Shown here one piece after another: positions 35,123 through 44,986 of a stretch of 64,000 nt of DNA. The position numbers were made by a program, and so were the translations under genes. The stretch's first letter is position 1. Every line of letters starts with the position of its first letter. The notes under the pieces were generated by a model. It saw only the letters and a program-made list of their open reading frames with translations, made no database searches and had not been told where the DNA came from. Origin of the DNA: Novosphingobium subterraneum (lineage in GTDB: Bacteria > Pseudomonadota > Alphaproteobacteria > Sphingomonadales > Sphingomonadaceae); assembly GCF_000807925.1 (NCBI RefSeq), contig NZ_JRVC01000005.1, positions 164,051 to 228,050 of the forward strand, read 5' to 3'.

Positions 35123-36718
35123 ATGACCTACCACAGCAAGATCGTCGAAGCAGGCAAGGCCATCGCGCCTTTCGCCCAGACCTGGGATGGCATCGAGCCC
35201 GAGAGCGTGGCCCGCATGCGCCTGCAGAACCGCTTCCACACCGGCCTCGACATCGCCCGCTACACCGCGAAGATCATGCGCCGCGATATGGAAGCTTATG
35301 ACGCTGATCCGGCGAATTACACGCAGTCGCTCGGCTGCTGGCACGGTTTCATCGGCCAGCAGAAGATGATCTCCATCAAGAAGCACTTCGGCACCACCAA
35401 GGGCCGCTACCTCTATCTTTCTGGCTGGATGGTCGCCGCGCTGCGCAGCGAATTCGGCCCGCTGCCCGACCAGTCGATGCACGAGAAGACCAGTGTTCCG
35501 GCGCTGATCGAGGAACTCTACACCTTCCTCAAGCAGGCTGACGCTCGCGAGCTCGGCATGCTGTTCCGCGATCTCGATGCTGCCAAGAAGGCGGGCGACG
35601 CGGTCAATACCCACCGCCTTCTGCACAAGATCGACGAATTCGAAACCCACGTGGTTCCGATCATCGCAGATATCGACGCAGGCTTCGGCAATGCGGAGGC
35701 GACCTACCTGCTCGCCAAGAAGTTCATCGAAGCAGGCGCCTGCTGCATCCAGATCGAAAACCAGGTCTCGGACGAAAAGCAGTGCGGCCACCAGGACGGC
35801 AAGGTCACCGTTCCGCACGAGGACTTCCTCGCGAAGATCCGCGCGGTCCGCTACGCCTTCATGGAACTCGGCGTCGATGACGGCGTGATCGTTGCCCGCA
35901 CCGACAGCCTTGGCGCTGGCCTCACCAAGCAGATCGCCTTCGTCAAGGAGCCGGGCGACCTCGGCGACCAGTACAACAGCTTCCTCGATTGCGAGGAGGT
36001 CGATGCCGCCAACCTCGGCCACGGCGACGTGCTGATCGCTCGCGACGGCAAGCTGATGCGGCCGAAGCGCCTGCCTTCGAACCTCTACCAGTTCCGCAGT
36101 GGAACCGGCGAGGACCGCTGCGTGCTCGATTGCATCACTTCGCTTCAGAACGGCGCGGACCTGCTGTGGATCGAGACCGAAAAGCCGCACATCGGCCAGA
36201 TCGGCGGCATGGTCAGCCGCATCCGCGAAGTGATCCCGAACGCCAAGCTGGTCTACAACAACAGCCCGTCGTTCAACTGGACGCTGAACTTCCGCCAGCA
36301 GGTGTTCGACGCCTGGGAGGCCGAAGGACGTGACCTCTCGGCCTATGATCGGGCGAAGCTGATGAGCGTGGTCTATGACGGTAGTGCGCTCGCCGACGAA
36401 GCCGACGAGCGCATCCGTACTTTTCAGCGCGAAGCGAGCAAGCTGGCGGGCATATTCCACCACCTGATCACGCTACCGACCTATCACACTGCGGCGCTAA
36501 GCACCGACAATCTCGCCAAGGCATATTTCGGCGAACAAGGCATGCTCGGATACGTCAAGAATGTCCAGCGCGAGGAAATACGCCAGGGGATCGCTTGCGT
36601 GAAGCACCAGAACATGGCCGGCTCCGACATCGGTGACGACCACAAGGAATACTTCGCCGGTGAGGCCGCCCTCAAGGCTGGCGGCGCCCACAACACGATG
36701 AACCAGTTCGCCGCATAA
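35123..36718 (+). CDS. aceA: Isocitrate lyase (long type)
   Basis: 531 residues from the ATG at 35123, matching the usual length of the larger proteobacterial ICL. Motif KQCGHQDGKV near 219 carries the active-site Cys in place of the KKCGH of the short type; DIDAGFGN and IENQVSDEKQ surround it. Cleaves isocitrate to glyoxylate and succinate, first step of the glyoxylate shunt. The next gene, a small protein, lies 120 bp downstream behind a GC palindrome. Confidence 0.96.
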   Translation: MTYHSKIVEAGKAIAPFAQTWDGIEPESVARMRLQNRFHTGLDIARYTAKIMRRDMEAYDADPANYTQSLGCWHGFIGQQKMISIKKHFGTTKGRYLYLSGWMVAALRSEFGPLPDQSMHEKTSVPALIEELYTFLKQADARELGMLFRDLDAAKKAGDAVNTHRLLHKIDEFETHVVPIIADIDAGFGNAEATYLLAKKFIEAGACCIQIENQVSDEKQCGHQDGKVTVPHEDFLAKIRAVRYAFMELGVDDGVIVARTDSLGAGLTKQIAFVKEPGDLGDQYNSFLDCEEVDAANLGHGDVLIARDGKLMRPKRLPSNLYQFRSGTGEDRCVLDCITSLQNGADLLWIETEKPHIGQIGGMVSRIREVIPNAKLVYNNSPSFNWTLNFRQQVFDAWEAEGRDLSAYDRAKLMSVVYDGSALADEADERIRTFQREASKLAGIFHHLITLPTYHTAALSTDNLAKAYFGEQGMLGYVKNVQREEIRQGIACVKHQNMAGSDIGDDHKEYFAGEAALKAGGAHNTMNQFAA

Positions 36719-36736
36719 GTTGCGAACTAAAGAAAG

Positions 36737-36758
36737 CCCCTCCCCTCAAGGGGAGGGG
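36737..36758. repeat. Perfect GC palindrome CCCCTCCCCT-ca-AGGGGAGGGG
   Basis: A 10-bp inverted repeat with a 2-nt loop, 18 bp after aceA. It continues into GGGGAGGGGTGTTCCCCCTCCC. Same family as 41482-41503 and 14186-14209. It may act as a partial terminator but has no T run. Confidence 0.65.
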
Positions 36759-36838
36759 TTGGGGAGGGGTGTTCCCCCTCCCACCCAAGCAAATCCTCGC
36801 GGCAATCAAGCCTCGAAGATCCAAGAAGGAGACCCACC

Positions 36839-36997
36839 ATGGCTGAACCTGCACGTGCCCGCGCGGTCCTCTCGACCGAGGACTTCAAGCTGATCCGCGA
36901 AGCCGTACTGCACTACCTGAAGGCAATCGAGGACCAGCCCGAATCGGTCAAGTTCTCGAACCTTTACCACCGGCTTGGCAGCGCCCTCGGTCGTTAA
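36839..36997 (+). CDS. Small conserved protein downstream of aceA
   Basis: 52 residues (MAEPARARAVLSTEDFKLIRE...). An AAGAAGGAG site is 8 bp before the ATG. The sequence is charged and helical, with no membrane segment, ending YHRLGSALGR. I do not recognise a family. Its position directly after isocitrate lyase suggests cotranscription or shared control. Its stop codon is part of a direct repeat CGTTAACACT (36992-37001 and 37008-37017). Confidence 0.75.
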   Translation: MAEPARARAVLSTEDFKLIREAVLHYLKAIEDQPESVKFSNLYHRLGSALGR

Positions 36998-37032
36998 CAC
37001 TTCGCGGCGTTAACACTCTTCGCTGCCTGACA

Positions 37033-37097
37033 GGACCTTTCCTGGGGAGGAAAGTCCGGCCCGTCGCGCCTCAACCAAGGCGCGGCGGGCCTTTTTT
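37033..37097 (+). terminator. Tandem hairpins ending in a T run
   Basis: Hairpin one is GGACcTTTCCT-gggg-AGGAAAGTCC (37033-37057) with one bulged C. Hairpin two is GGCCCG(t)CGCGCCT-caacca-AGGCGCG(g)CGGGCC (37058-37091) followed by TTTTTT (37092-37097). The second is a strong intrinsic terminator for the upstream unit; the first abuts it, so the pair could also be a small RNA of about 70 nt. The GAGGAAAGTCCGG segment recalls a short piece of RNase P RNA, but no other RNase P element is near. Confidence 0.8.
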
Positions 37098-37169
37098 GCG
37101 GGGTTGGTGGTGCGCCAAAGTTTACCGCTGCTTACGATTGGATAATGAATTCCTTGTAATTCAACCATT

Positions 37170-39533
37170 GTGACGAACCCGATCGCGCCCGAACCCGACG
37201 CTTTACCGGCGAAACTGCCGATCCTTGCCGTGATCGGATTGCGTGATCCGGCCGAAGGTGATTGGGGCAGGTTGCGAGGCTTGCAGTACTCCAGCCTCGC
37301 GAAGTTGACGTTCGCCCGGCTTGTCGCTCACGCAATGGCGGCTCTGCTCGTTGTGCAGACCTATGCTGGCGAAGTCCACGTCGCGTTTCTGGTCGGTTGG
37401 ATGGCGCTGCTGGTTGGCGTCCTTATCTCCGGCGCAAGGTTCGATCGCACGCTTATCGATGCGGACCGGCGGAGGGTAAGCCGTCAGGAGATGCACCGGC
37501 AGACTATCAGCTCGCTATTCGTAGCGCTGATCTGGGCCATCCCCATGCTGGTCTTTTCCCCGTTCGGAGATCAGGCGCAGCGCATGACGCTGTGGACAGT
37601 CCTTGCCATGCTGATGACCGGCATGGCCGTGACATTTGCTGCCATGCCGATGGCTACGGTGATGTTCGGCGGGATTGTCGGTCTGTCGGGCGTGGCTGCA
37701 TTCCTGTTCTGGGGGGAATACATCGCCGCAGCGGTCGCGGTCGCTTTCGTGCTCATCGTCAGCGTCGGCGGGGTAGAGGCCGCGCGCACTTTCTTGGGCG
37801 CGCGCGTCGCCGAGGCCGGCATGGCGGAGAAGGCCGAAGTCGTGTCGCTGCTGCTGCGCGAATTCGAGGAAGGAGATGCCGACTGGCTCTGGCAGGTCGA
37901 TGCCAACCGCCGGGTCCGCTCGGTCAGCCCGCGTTTTGCCTTCGCGCTGGGCGAGGACCCCGAGGATGTCGATGGCAAGCCCCTGATCCAGCTTGTCGCA
38001 GGGCCAGCCTGGGATTCCGGCCACTTCCATTCCAGCCTCCACGATCTGGCCGAGCGTCTCAAGCGCCGCGAAAGCTTCTCCAACCTGCTTGTGCGCGTGT
38101 CGCTCCATGGCGGCTATCGCTGGTGGGAGCTTTCGGCCTCACCCAAGTTCGATGAAAACGGCACTTTCGTCGGCTTCCGCGGCGTTGGGTCGGACGTGAC
38201 CGAGCAGCGCGAAAGCGCCGAAAAGATCGCCTACCTTGCGCGCTACGATACGCTGACCGGCCTGCCCAACCGCCTGATGCTGACCGAGGCCCTCGGCGAG
38301 GCGATGGGCTATGCCGAGAAGTGGCGCACGCGCTGCGCTTTCCTGATGATCGACCTCGACCGCTTCAAGGCGATCAACGATACGCTCGGCCACCTCGTCG
38401 GTGACCAGCTTCTTGCCCTCGTCTCGGATCGGCTCAAGCTGATCATGCAGGAAGGCGAGGTCTGCGGACGTCTGGGGGGCGACGAGTTCGCTGTCGTCAT
38501 CCGCGATGCGGCCGACGAGGCGCGCGTCACCGATCTCAGCGTGGCAATCATCTCCACGCTCTCGCAGCCCTACGAGATCGATCACCACATGCTCTATGTC
38601 GGTGCCAGCGTCGGCTCGGCGATCGGGCCGCGTGATGGTTCGACGGTCGAGACCCTGCTGCGTAACGCCGACCTTGCGCTCTACCGCGCCAAAGATGAAG
38701 GCGGTGGGCGGCACTGTACTTACGAGCCTTCCCTCCACGCCCACGCCGAGGAACGCCGCAAGCTCGAATTCTCGCTGCGCCACGCGCTTGAGCGCAACGA
38801 GTTCTCGCTGATGTACCAGCCTGTCGTCGATGCGACGACCGAGCAGGTGCTGAGCTTCGAGGCGTTGATCCGGTGGAACAGCACCGAGCACGGCTTCGTC
38901 AGCCCGGCCAAGTTCATTCCGCTGGCCGAGGACACTCGCCTGATCGTTCCGATCGGTGATTGGGTCCTGCGTACTGCCTGCGCCGAGGCGAGGAACTGGC
39001 CCGAGCATGTCAAGATCGCGGTCAATGTGTCCGGCGAACAGTTGCTCGATCCCTACTTCGCCGAAACCGTCGTCGGCGCGCTCGCATCGACCGGCCTTTC
39101 GCCGCACCGGCTCGAGATCGAGGTGACCGAGAGCATCTTCGTGCGCGATGGTACTACGGCGCAGATGACGCTCGAGAACCTCATGGGCATCGGCTGCGGC
39201 GTCGCGCTCGACGATTTCGGCACCGGCTACTCGTCGCTGGGCTACCTCAGGAAGATGCGCTTCTCGACGATCAAGGTCGATCGCAGCTTCGTGCAGGGCG
39301 CGGCCAAGGACAATCCGGAGAGCCTTGCCATTGTCCGCGCCGTCGTGGCCATGGCCGACGCGCTGGAAATGTCGACGACGGCCGAGGGCGTCGAGACCGA
39401 GGCCGAACTCGAATGCATCCGCCGTCTCGGTGCCAAGAAGATCCAGGGCTACTACTTCGGCCGACCGATGAACCGGACCGACGCACTGGCCCTGTTTGGC
39501 CAGACCCGCTTCAAGGAGCGGGCCGCAGGTTAG
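37170..39533 (+). CDS. Membrane-bound PAS-GGDEF-EAL protein
   Basis: 787 residues from a GTG at 37170. About six membrane segments between residues 45 and 215, a PAS-like domain about 235-350 ([19 protein letters not shown]), GGDEF near 436 ([12 protein letters not shown]) and EAL near 563 ([13 protein letters not shown]) with EVTES and [12 protein letters not shown] intact. Both cyclic-di-GMP synthesis and breakdown motifs are kept. The I-site RxxD is absent (QEGE before GGDEF). It ends with a 4-bp overlap with convergent purQ. Confidence 0.92.
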   Translation: MTNPIAPEPDALPAKLPILAVIGLRDPAEGDWGRLRGLQYSSLAKLTFARLVAHAMAALLVVQTYAGEVHVAFLVGWMALLVGVLISGARFDRTLIDADRRRVSRQEMHRQTISSLFVALIWAIPMLVFSPFGDQAQRMTLWTVLAMLMTGMAVTFAAMPMATVMFGGIVGLSGVAAFLFWGEYIAAAVAVAFVLIVSVGGVEAARTFLGARVAEAGMAEKAEVVSLLLREFEEGDADWLWQVDANRRVRSVSPRFAFALGEDPEDVDGKPLIQLVAGPAWDSGHFHSSLHDLAERLKRRESFSNLLVRVSLHGGYRWWELSASPKFDENGTFVGFRGVGSDVTEQRESAEKIAYLARYDTLTGLPNRLMLTEALGEAMGYAEKWRTRCAFLMIDLDRFKAINDTLGHLVGDQLLALVSDRLKLIMQEGEVCGRLGGDEFAVVIRDAADEARVTDLSVAIISTLSQPYEIDHHMLYVGASVGSAIGPRDGSTVETLLRNADLALYRAKDEGGGRHCTYEPSLHAHAEERRKLEFSLRHALERNEFSLMYQPVVDATTEQVLSFEALIRWNSTEHGFVSPAKFIPLAEDTRLIVPIGDWVLRTACAEARNWPEHVKIAVNVSGEQLLDPYFAETVVGALASTGLSPHRLEIEVTESIFVRDGTTAQMTLENLMGIGCGVALDDFGTGYSSLGYLRKMRFSTIKVDRSFVQGAAKDNPESLAIVRAVVAMADALEMSTTAEGVETEAELECIRRLGAKKIQGYYFGRPMNRTDALALFGQTRFKERAAG

Positions 39534-40207
39534 GCGGCGACGAGCCCGCGCACGACACTTTCGAACAGCGCGCGGCCGTCCGAACCACCCTGCGCCGCTT
39601 CGATCATGCGCTCGGGGTGCGGCATCATGCCCAGCACGTTGCCGCGATCATTGAGGACGCCCGCGATGTTGCGCGCCGAGCCGTTGACGGCCTCTGCATA
39701 ACGGAACGCGACGCGGCCTTCGCCTTCGAGCCGGTCCAGCGTCGCGTCGTCGGCGAAGAAGTTGCCGTCGTGGTGCGCGACGGGGATCGTGATCTGCTGG
39801 CCAGCGTCATAGCCCGCGGTGAACAGCGATTGGTTGTTCTCGACCGTCAGCTTCACGTCGCGGCAGACGAAGCGGATGCCGGCGTTGCGCATCAGCGCGC
39901 CGGGCAGGAGACCAGCCTCGGTCAGCACCTGGAAGCCGTTGCATACTCCGAGCACGGTCACGCCGCGCTCAGCCGCGCGCACTACCGCCTGCATCACCGG
40001 TGAGCGTGCCGCCATCGCGCCGGAGCGTAAGTAGTCGCCATAGGAGAAGCCACCGGGCAGGGCGATGAAATCGAGATTTTCAGGCAGGTCGGCATCGCCG
40101 TGCCAGACGCGATGGACCGTGCCGCCGCAGACCTGCTCGATCGCCACCGCCATGTCGCGATCGCAGTTCGAGCCGGGGAAGGTGATGACGGCGGAGGTGA
40201 AAGCCAT
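39530..40207 (-). CDS. purQ: Phosphoribosylformylglycinamidine synthase, glutaminase subunit
   Basis: 225 residues from the ATG at 40207. [11 protein letters not shown] and [18 protein letters not shown] at the N-terminus, nucleophile in [11 protein letters not shown] near 85, and His/Glu in MMPHPERM near 200. Pairs with PurS and PurL; purL is not in the window. Follows purS by 17 bp. Confidence 0.97.
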   Translation of the reverse strand: MAFTSAVITFPGSNCDRDMAVAIEQVCGGTVHRVWHGDADLPENLDFIALPGGFSYGDYLRSGAMAARSPVMQAVVRAAERGVTVLGVCNGFQVLTEAGLLPGALMRNAGIRFVCRDVKLTVENNQSLFTAGYDAGQQITIPVAHHDGNFFADDATLDRLEGEGRVAFRYAEAVNGSARNIAGVLNDRGNVLGMMPHPERMIEAAQGGSDGRALFESVVRGLVAA

Positions 40208-40224
40208 GGCGCGGGTTCCTAAGC

Positions 40225-40458
40225 TCAGGCGGCCTTTTCGATGCGGTAGTTCTCGATCACCATGTTGGCGAGGAGCTTGCTGCACATCTCGTCAAGCGCT
40301 GCATCCGAAGTGGTGTCTGCCACGTCGAGTTCAATGACCCGCCCGGCGCGCACGTCGTTCACGCCTTCGAAACCAAGGCCTTCAAGCGCGTGGTGGATGG
40401 CGCGGCCTTGGGGGTCGAGGACGCCGTTCTTGAGGGTGACAATGACGCGGACCTTCAT
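40225..40458 (-). CDS. purS: Phosphoribosylformylglycinamidine synthase subunit PurS
   Basis: 77 residues from the ATG at 40458 ([21 protein letters not shown]...). Small ferredoxin-like fold that links PurQ to PurL. The leader is long, and the preceding pur gene, purC, lies 7.5 kb upstream. Confidence 0.95.
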   Translation of the reverse strand: MKVRVIVTLKNGVLDPQGRAIHHALEGLGFEGVNDVRAGRVIELDVADTTSDAALDEMCSKLLANMVIENYRIEKAA

Positions 40459-40841
40459 CGGCGGGGCCTTTCGGAACCTGAATGCTGGAGAATCTTGGGG
40501 GCGCCTATGCATCGGGAGAGCCAAAAGAGCAAGGCGAAGGGTTTACGGGGTTTACACTGTCCGGAGAAACTTCGGCAAAGGCACGCGGGCGCACTGAGGG
40601 ATGGGCCGGGACCCCCGGTAAACCGCCAGTTTTCCGGATATAGCACAAAACGCTTACGTAGGAAAACGCTGAGACGAAGCCGCAGAAAGATGGCATCAAG
40701 GCCTTACTCCGCAAGGAGAAATCTCCTTTCGGTGGCAGGGCGGCCTGGACACCATAACTGCACCCCACGCAACGCATCCGGAAACCCTGCCACCGGACTT
40801 TTACCGCTTTACATGACTGACGTGTCAGTTATTTTGCGGCC
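40459..40841. other. Gene-free stretch between purS and a TetR gene
   Basis: 383 bp with no credible gene. It holds a direct repeat AAAACGCT at 40647-40654 and 40663-40670, a small hairpin AGGAGA-aa-TCTCCT at 40714-40727 and the TetR palindrome at 40816-40829. It must include divergent promoters for purS and the TetR gene. Confidence 0.7.
40816..40829. promoter_or_regulatory. Palindrome ACTGAC-GT-GTCAGT, probable TetR operator
   Basis: A 6-bp inverted repeat with 2-bp centre, ending 12 bp before the TetR gene start. Position and symmetry fit autoregulation. Confidence 0.7.
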
Positions 40842-41447
40842 ATGCCACGAGTTACGCCAGCAGACAGACGCGAGCGCATTCTGGACGCTGCGCGCGAGGA
40901 ATTTGCCGAACGGGGCTTTGCCGCCGCACGCATGGAGGACGTGGCCAGGCGCGTCGGCATCAGCCGCGCGGCGCTCTACCTCGCGTTCGACAGCAAGGAC
41001 GCGCTGTTCCGTGCGCTGGTGTCGGAAGTCATCACCGAAATGATGCCGTCGCTGCTGCCGAGCGACTACGGCAGCCTGCCCGCGCCGGCATTGCTGCGCG
41101 CCTTCGTGAAGAACGCGATCAAGCGCATCGCCAGCCCGGAAATGGCCTTCCTGCCGCGCCTGATCGTGGGCGAGGGCCGCAATTTCCCCGAACTTGCCCG
41201 ATTTTACCACGAAACCGCAATGATATGCATCCTTGGCGCGATCGAGCGGCTGATTGCCCATGGCATTGCCCGGGGCGAGTTTGCCTGCCCCGATCCGAAG
41301 ACGGCGGCACAATGCGTGGCAGGAGGAATCATCTTTGCCGCACTGTGGCGCAACGTGTTCGAGCCGGTGGGAGCAGAGCCGCTGAACGTGGACTGGATGG
41401 CCGAGAACCAGGCGGCGTTGGTGCTTTACGGGCTGACGACCGGGTAG
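40842..41447 (+). CDS. TetR/AcrR-family regulator
   Basis: 201 residues. HTH at the N-terminus: RRERILDAAREEFAERGFAAARMEDVARRVGISRAALYLAF. The C-terminal ligand domain has an acidic/hydrophobic pocket (FLPRLIVGEGRNFPEL) typical of the TetR_C group. Monocistronic, convergent with the MBL hydrolase. A palindrome precedes it. Target genes unknown; the neighbouring MBL-TonB operon is a candidate. Confidence 0.9.
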   Translation: MPRVTPADRRERILDAAREEFAERGFAAARMEDVARRVGISRAALYLAFDSKDALFRALVSEVITEMMPSLLPSDYGSLPAPALLRAFVKNAIKRIASPEMAFLPRLIVGEGRNFPELARFYHETAMICILGAIERLIAHGIARGEFACPDPKTAAQCVAGGIIFAALWRNVFEPVGAEPLNVDWMAENQAALVLYGLTTG

Positions 41448-41481
41448 GGCGGGGAGCTGGGTGCTGGGGGCCTACCCCCGC

Positions 41482-41503
41482 CCCCTCCCGCCTGCGGGAG
41501 GGG
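41482..41503. repeat. Perfect GC palindrome CCCCTCCCGC-ct-GCGGGAGGGG
   Basis: 10-bp arms and a 2-nt loop, between the convergent TetR and MBL genes. Same family as 36737-36758. Confidence 0.65.
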
Positions 41504-41557
41504 TGGAAGAAAGGGGCGCGTTCCGCCTGCGGCGATAATGGCCCCCGGACGTGGATC

Positions 41558-42538
41558 CTAGAAGCTATCGAGATCGTTGGCGATCGTGACAGGGCCCGCG
41601 TATTCGGCGCGGACGCCGGCCGTGACGCCTTCGACTTGCGCGGCGCTTGTGCTGCCGCCCGCGAAATGCGTGACGACCACGGCCTTGACCCCGGCATGCT
41701 TGGCCATCTTGCCGACGTCTGGCGGGGCGAGATGGTGCGTGGTCAGGTGCCGGACCAGATCCGCCTTCGCCTTTTCCGGCATGTTCGGCGAGTTGCGGGC
41801 GACCGTTGCCATCGTCGAATCAATGTCGATCATTTCGCTCACGAGCAGGTCTGCCCCTGCCGCCAGCTTCTCGACGGCGGCGGACGGGCCGGTATCGCCG
41901 GTATAGGCAATGGATCGCCCGGGCAAATCGAACCGGAAGGAAAGCGACTTGAAGGATCTGTCTTCCTCGCTGCCGGGGGCGAAATCATAGTGGGTGTTCT
42001 GCACTGCGCGGACCACCATGTTGCCCACGCTGGCCCTGAACCCATCGCCCATTTCCACGACGGCGACTGTCCCTGCAGGATCGGGCCAGGGCTTGCCCGG
42101 TATTCCGTATCCCGCGCGAGCAGCGGGCCGCATCGAGGATATCATGCCCTCGACCATTTCGCGCGTTCCTGGCGGGCCGTAGATCGTCAGCTTCTGCGCA
42201 ACCAGAGTCTGGTTGCGCAGCGCCAGAAGCGCGGAGAGGCCGCCCGTATGATCGGCGTGCAGATGGCTGAGGAACACCGCCTTGACGTTCGGCAATGCCA
42301 GGCCGGCCTTGGCCATCTGCTGCACGACGCCGTCGCCCGCATCGACGACATAGAGATCCTTCCCGTCGACGAGGGCGTTGGCCGGTTGAGAACGGCGGCC
42401 ATCACCGACCGGCCCACCCATCGTGCCAAGCGTGATGAAGCGTAAGCCACTTTCAGATGACTCATGTGCTGCGAGCTGGGCGACTTCTCCGGACGTGACC
42501 AGAGCAATGGCGATGCCGGCGATGATGGCCAATCGCAT
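41558..42538 (-). CDS. Secreted MBL-fold metallohydrolase
   Basis: 326 residues with a signal peptide (MRLAIIAGIAIALVTSGEVAQLAA). The zinc motif FLSHLHADHTGG near residue 95 and AYTGDTGPSAAVEKLA near 195 identify an RNase Z/AtsA-like metallo-beta-lactamase fold. The start overlaps the TonB receptor stop by ATGA, so the enzyme is coupled to an outer membrane importer. Substrate unknown. Confidence 0.88.
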   Translation of the reverse strand: MRLAIIAGIAIALVTSGEVAQLAAHESSESGLRFITLGTMGGPVGDGRRSQPANALVDGKDLYVVDAGDGVVQQMAKAGLALPNVKAVFLSHLHADHTGGLSALLALRNQTLVAQKLTIYGPPGTREMVEGMISSMRPAARAGYGIPGKPWPDPAGTVAVVEMGDGFRASVGNMVVRAVQNTHYDFAPGSEEDRSFKSLSFRFDLPGRSIAYTGDTGPSAAVEKLAAGADLLVSEMIDIDSTMATVARNSPNMPEKAKADLVRHLTTHHLAPPDVGKMAKHAGVKAVVVTHFAGGSTSAAQVEGVTAGVRAEYAGPVTIANDLDSF

Positions 42539-44847
42539 CAGAAGGTGTATCCCATGCGGATGCCATAGGTTCTGGGCGGAGCAAGCGTCGCGACGGAGAA
42601 GTCGAGAATTGGCCTTGAACCGGACCGCACGATCACTTCTTCATCCTCGATGTTGTTGATGAAGCCGGTGAGCGTCCAGCGGCCACCATCGCCCTCGAGC
42701 GTGAGGTAGGCATCGGACATCATGAAGCCGCCTTGCCGTTCTTCCGGGCGATAGTTCGGATTGAGGAAGCGACCGGATTCGATCGAGGTCCGGCCACCGA
42801 GCAGCAGACGCATGGAATCGGACAGGTCGAACCCGCGTTCGTATCCGAGGCCCAGCGACCACTTCGGCGCGTTTACGGCTGGTTTGCCCGAACAGTCGAT
42901 ATCATAGAAGCGCGCATTGTTGCCCGGGACGCCCGGGTTGGCGAGGCGGCTGCCCAGCGTGGTACAGCCAGTGGCCACCGGCGCACCCGTGGGCGAGAAG
43001 TTGGCCGTCCTGAGGCTGTTGTACTTGCCATTCAGGTACTGCAGATTGAGATCGAACCGGTCGTTGCGGCTGGGCTGGAAGCGCACTTCGGCTTCGAACC
43101 CGTAGATGCGGGATTTGCCCGCGTTCTCGGTGCGCGAACCCTGGGCGAAGATGTTGTTCGCCGTGCGCACACCGCCTACGAAGGTGATCTGCTGGTTGGT
43201 GTAGTCCCAGTAGAACGCCTCGACATTCACCTGCAGCTTGTTGTCGAAGAAGCGATTCTTGCTGCCCAGCGTATAGGCCGTGAGCGTTTCGGGAGCGAAG
43301 GTGTTTTCCGGTGGCGCGGCAACGAAGAAACCGCCGGATTTGAAGCCGGTCGAAACATCGGCATAGATAAGCGATGCAGGGCCCGCATCGAACTCGATGC
43401 CGGCTTTCCACGTGAACTTCTCGAAATCCAGCGCGCCGGTGAACGGCGCTCCCAGCGGCGGATTGACCGGTCCGGGCCGTCCACCGGACACCGTGGCGGT
43501 CAACTGATCCTTGGTTTCCTTGGTATAGCGCCCGCCGGCAACGAGCCGCAGCGCATCGGTGACCTTGTAGGTGAACTGGCCGAACGCGGCGAGGCTTTCC
43601 GTGTTGACGTTTGGCGTGAAGCGCGTGGTGGAAAGATCACCCTGGCGGAAGAAGTTCAGCGCGTTCTGGTCTTCCTTGAAATAGAAGCCACCCAGGACAT
43701 AGTTGAGCGGGCCATCGTGATCCGACGCGAAGCGCGCTTCGAACGAGAACTGTTCAGCCTTTTCGGTGATTTCCCCGCGGAAGCCCGGGAGATAGGTGAC
43801 GAAGTTGATGTCCGTCTTGCGCCAGGCCGGCTGGAGCGTGAGCTTGCCGAAGCCGAGGTCGCCCTCGATCGTCGCGCTCAGGCCATAGAACTTGTTGTCG
43901 AGGAAGCCGGTATCTGCCGGAAGATCGATGCAGCCGCTGGTCACGAACCCGCCGAAGCCGCCGCAGAACGGTGGCGCGAAAACGCCGGCGGCGAGGTTGC
44001 GGATCGCGGCCAGCGCGGCGGGGCTGGAAATGCCGACATGATCATTCAGGTCTGGCGCATTCAGCGTGGCACTCGGGAGCAGGACGCTGCCCCAACCCTT
44101 GCCATGCTGGTTGAAATAATCGCCGACCAACAGCACCGACCAGTCCGCCGACGGTTCGATCAGGAACGAGGCGCGCACACCTTCGCCCTTCTCGTCGTTG
44201 TAGCCGTCGGTAAGGAAACCATCACGGTCCACGACCTGCCCGGCGACGCGCAGGGCCGCGGAATCACCGATCGGAAGGTTGAGCGCGGCCGATGCCTTCT
44301 TGCTGTCGTAGTTTCCGTATTCGGCGCGCACTTCCCCGCCGAACTTGCCGAGATCGGGCTTGCGCGGGATGACGTTGATGGCGCCGCCAGTTGCGTTTCG
44401 GCCGTAAAGCGTGCCCTGCGGTCCCTTGACCACCTCGACGCGGGCGAGATCGTAGAACGCACCGGCAGGAGCCGATGGGCGCGCCACGTAGACACCGTTG
44501 AAGTTGAAGGCGACGGCATTTTCCGAGAACGAGTTCTGCGAATTGGTGCCAACGCCGCGCAGGAAGAAGCTGGTGGTGCCGCCGGTCGGCGAAACGGCCA
44601 GGGCGGGCACGAGCTTCTGGAGATCGACCAGTTCGGTGATGCCGGCTTCGGCAATGTCTGCCCCGGTTACGGCGGTCACCGCGACGGCAGCTCGCTGCAA
44701 GCTTTCCTCACGGCGCTGTGCAGTGACGACGATATCGGTGATGCCCTGTTCTTCGTCTGAAACCTGTGCTTCCTGGGCGAGAAGCGGGCTGGCGGCACAC
44801 AGGGCGGCCAGCGACACGGTCCAGCGAATGACTGATTTGTTGCTCAT
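42538..44847 (-). CDS. TonB-dependent outer membrane receptor
   Basis: 769 residues from the ATG at 44847; a longer frame was rejected. Signal peptide ending SPLLAQ, TonB box ITDIVVTAQ, plug domain to about 170 with FLRGVGTNSQNSFSEN and VEVVKGPQGTLYGRNATGGAIN, then a 22-strand barrel ending YGIRMGYTF. This is the sphingomonad type that takes up organic compounds as well as iron chelates. In an operon with the MBL hydrolase. Confidence 0.94.
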   Translation of the reverse strand: MSNKSVIRWTVSLAALCAASPLLAQEAQVSDEEQGITDIVVTAQRREESLQRAAVAVTAVTGADIAEAGITELVDLQKLVPALAVSPTGGTTSFFLRGVGTNSQNSFSENAVAFNFNGVYVARPSAPAGAFYDLARVEVVKGPQGTLYGRNATGGAINVIPRKPDLGKFGGEVRAEYGNYDSKKASAALNLPIGDSAALRVAGQVVDRDGFLTDGYNDEKGEGVRASFLIEPSADWSVLLVGDYFNQHGKGWGSVLLPSATLNAPDLNDHVGISSPAALAAIRNLAAGVFAPPFCGGFGGFVTSGCIDLPADTGFLDNKFYGLSATIEGDLGFGKLTLQPAWRKTDINFVTYLPGFRGEITEKAEQFSFEARFASDHDGPLNYVLGGFYFKEDQNALNFFRQGDLSTTRFTPNVNTESLAAFGQFTYKVTDALRLVAGGRYTKETKDQLTATVSGGRPGPVNPPLGAPFTGALDFEKFTWKAGIEFDAGPASLIYADVSTGFKSGGFFVAAPPENTFAPETLTAYTLGSKNRFFDNKLQVNVEAFYWDYTNQQITFVGGVRTANNIFAQGSRTENAGKSRIYGFEAEVRFQPSRNDRFDLNLQYLNGKYNSLRTANFSPTGAPVATGCTTLGSRLANPGVPGNNARFYDIDCSGKPAVNAPKWSLGLGYERGFDLSDSMRLLLGGRTSIESGRFLNPNYRPEERQGGFMMSDAYLTLEGDGGRWTLTGFINNIEDEEVIVRSGSRPILDFSVATLAPPRTYGIRMGYTF

Positions 44848-44920
44848 TTTTGTCTCCCGTAGATCGACGGCTTGTGATTTGCGCAAACGAATGCATGAGG
44901 AGACTGGATTTGAAAAATAG

Positions 44921-44949
44921 ATTATATTTGCACTTGGACATGCCCAAAA
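44921..44949 (-). promoter_or_regulatory. Candidate promoter for the TonB receptor operon
   Basis: On the minus strand TATAAT (44921-44926) follows TTTTGG (44944-44949) by 17 bp. It is 74 bp upstream of the receptor start in an AT-rich patch. Confidence 0.5.
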
Positions 44950-44986
44950 TTTATGAATTGAGAGGTGGGCGAACCGGCGCTCGTGC

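Noticed and set aside
37040..37060. RNase P RNA (GAGGAAAGTCCGG)
   Set aside because: Only the short 5' conserved piece is present, and it is explained by a local hairpin; no other RNase P elements follow.
42733..44760. 675-codon open frame on the plus strand
   Set aside because: Antisense to a convincing TonB receptor gene with signal peptide, plug and barrel; no recognisable domain.
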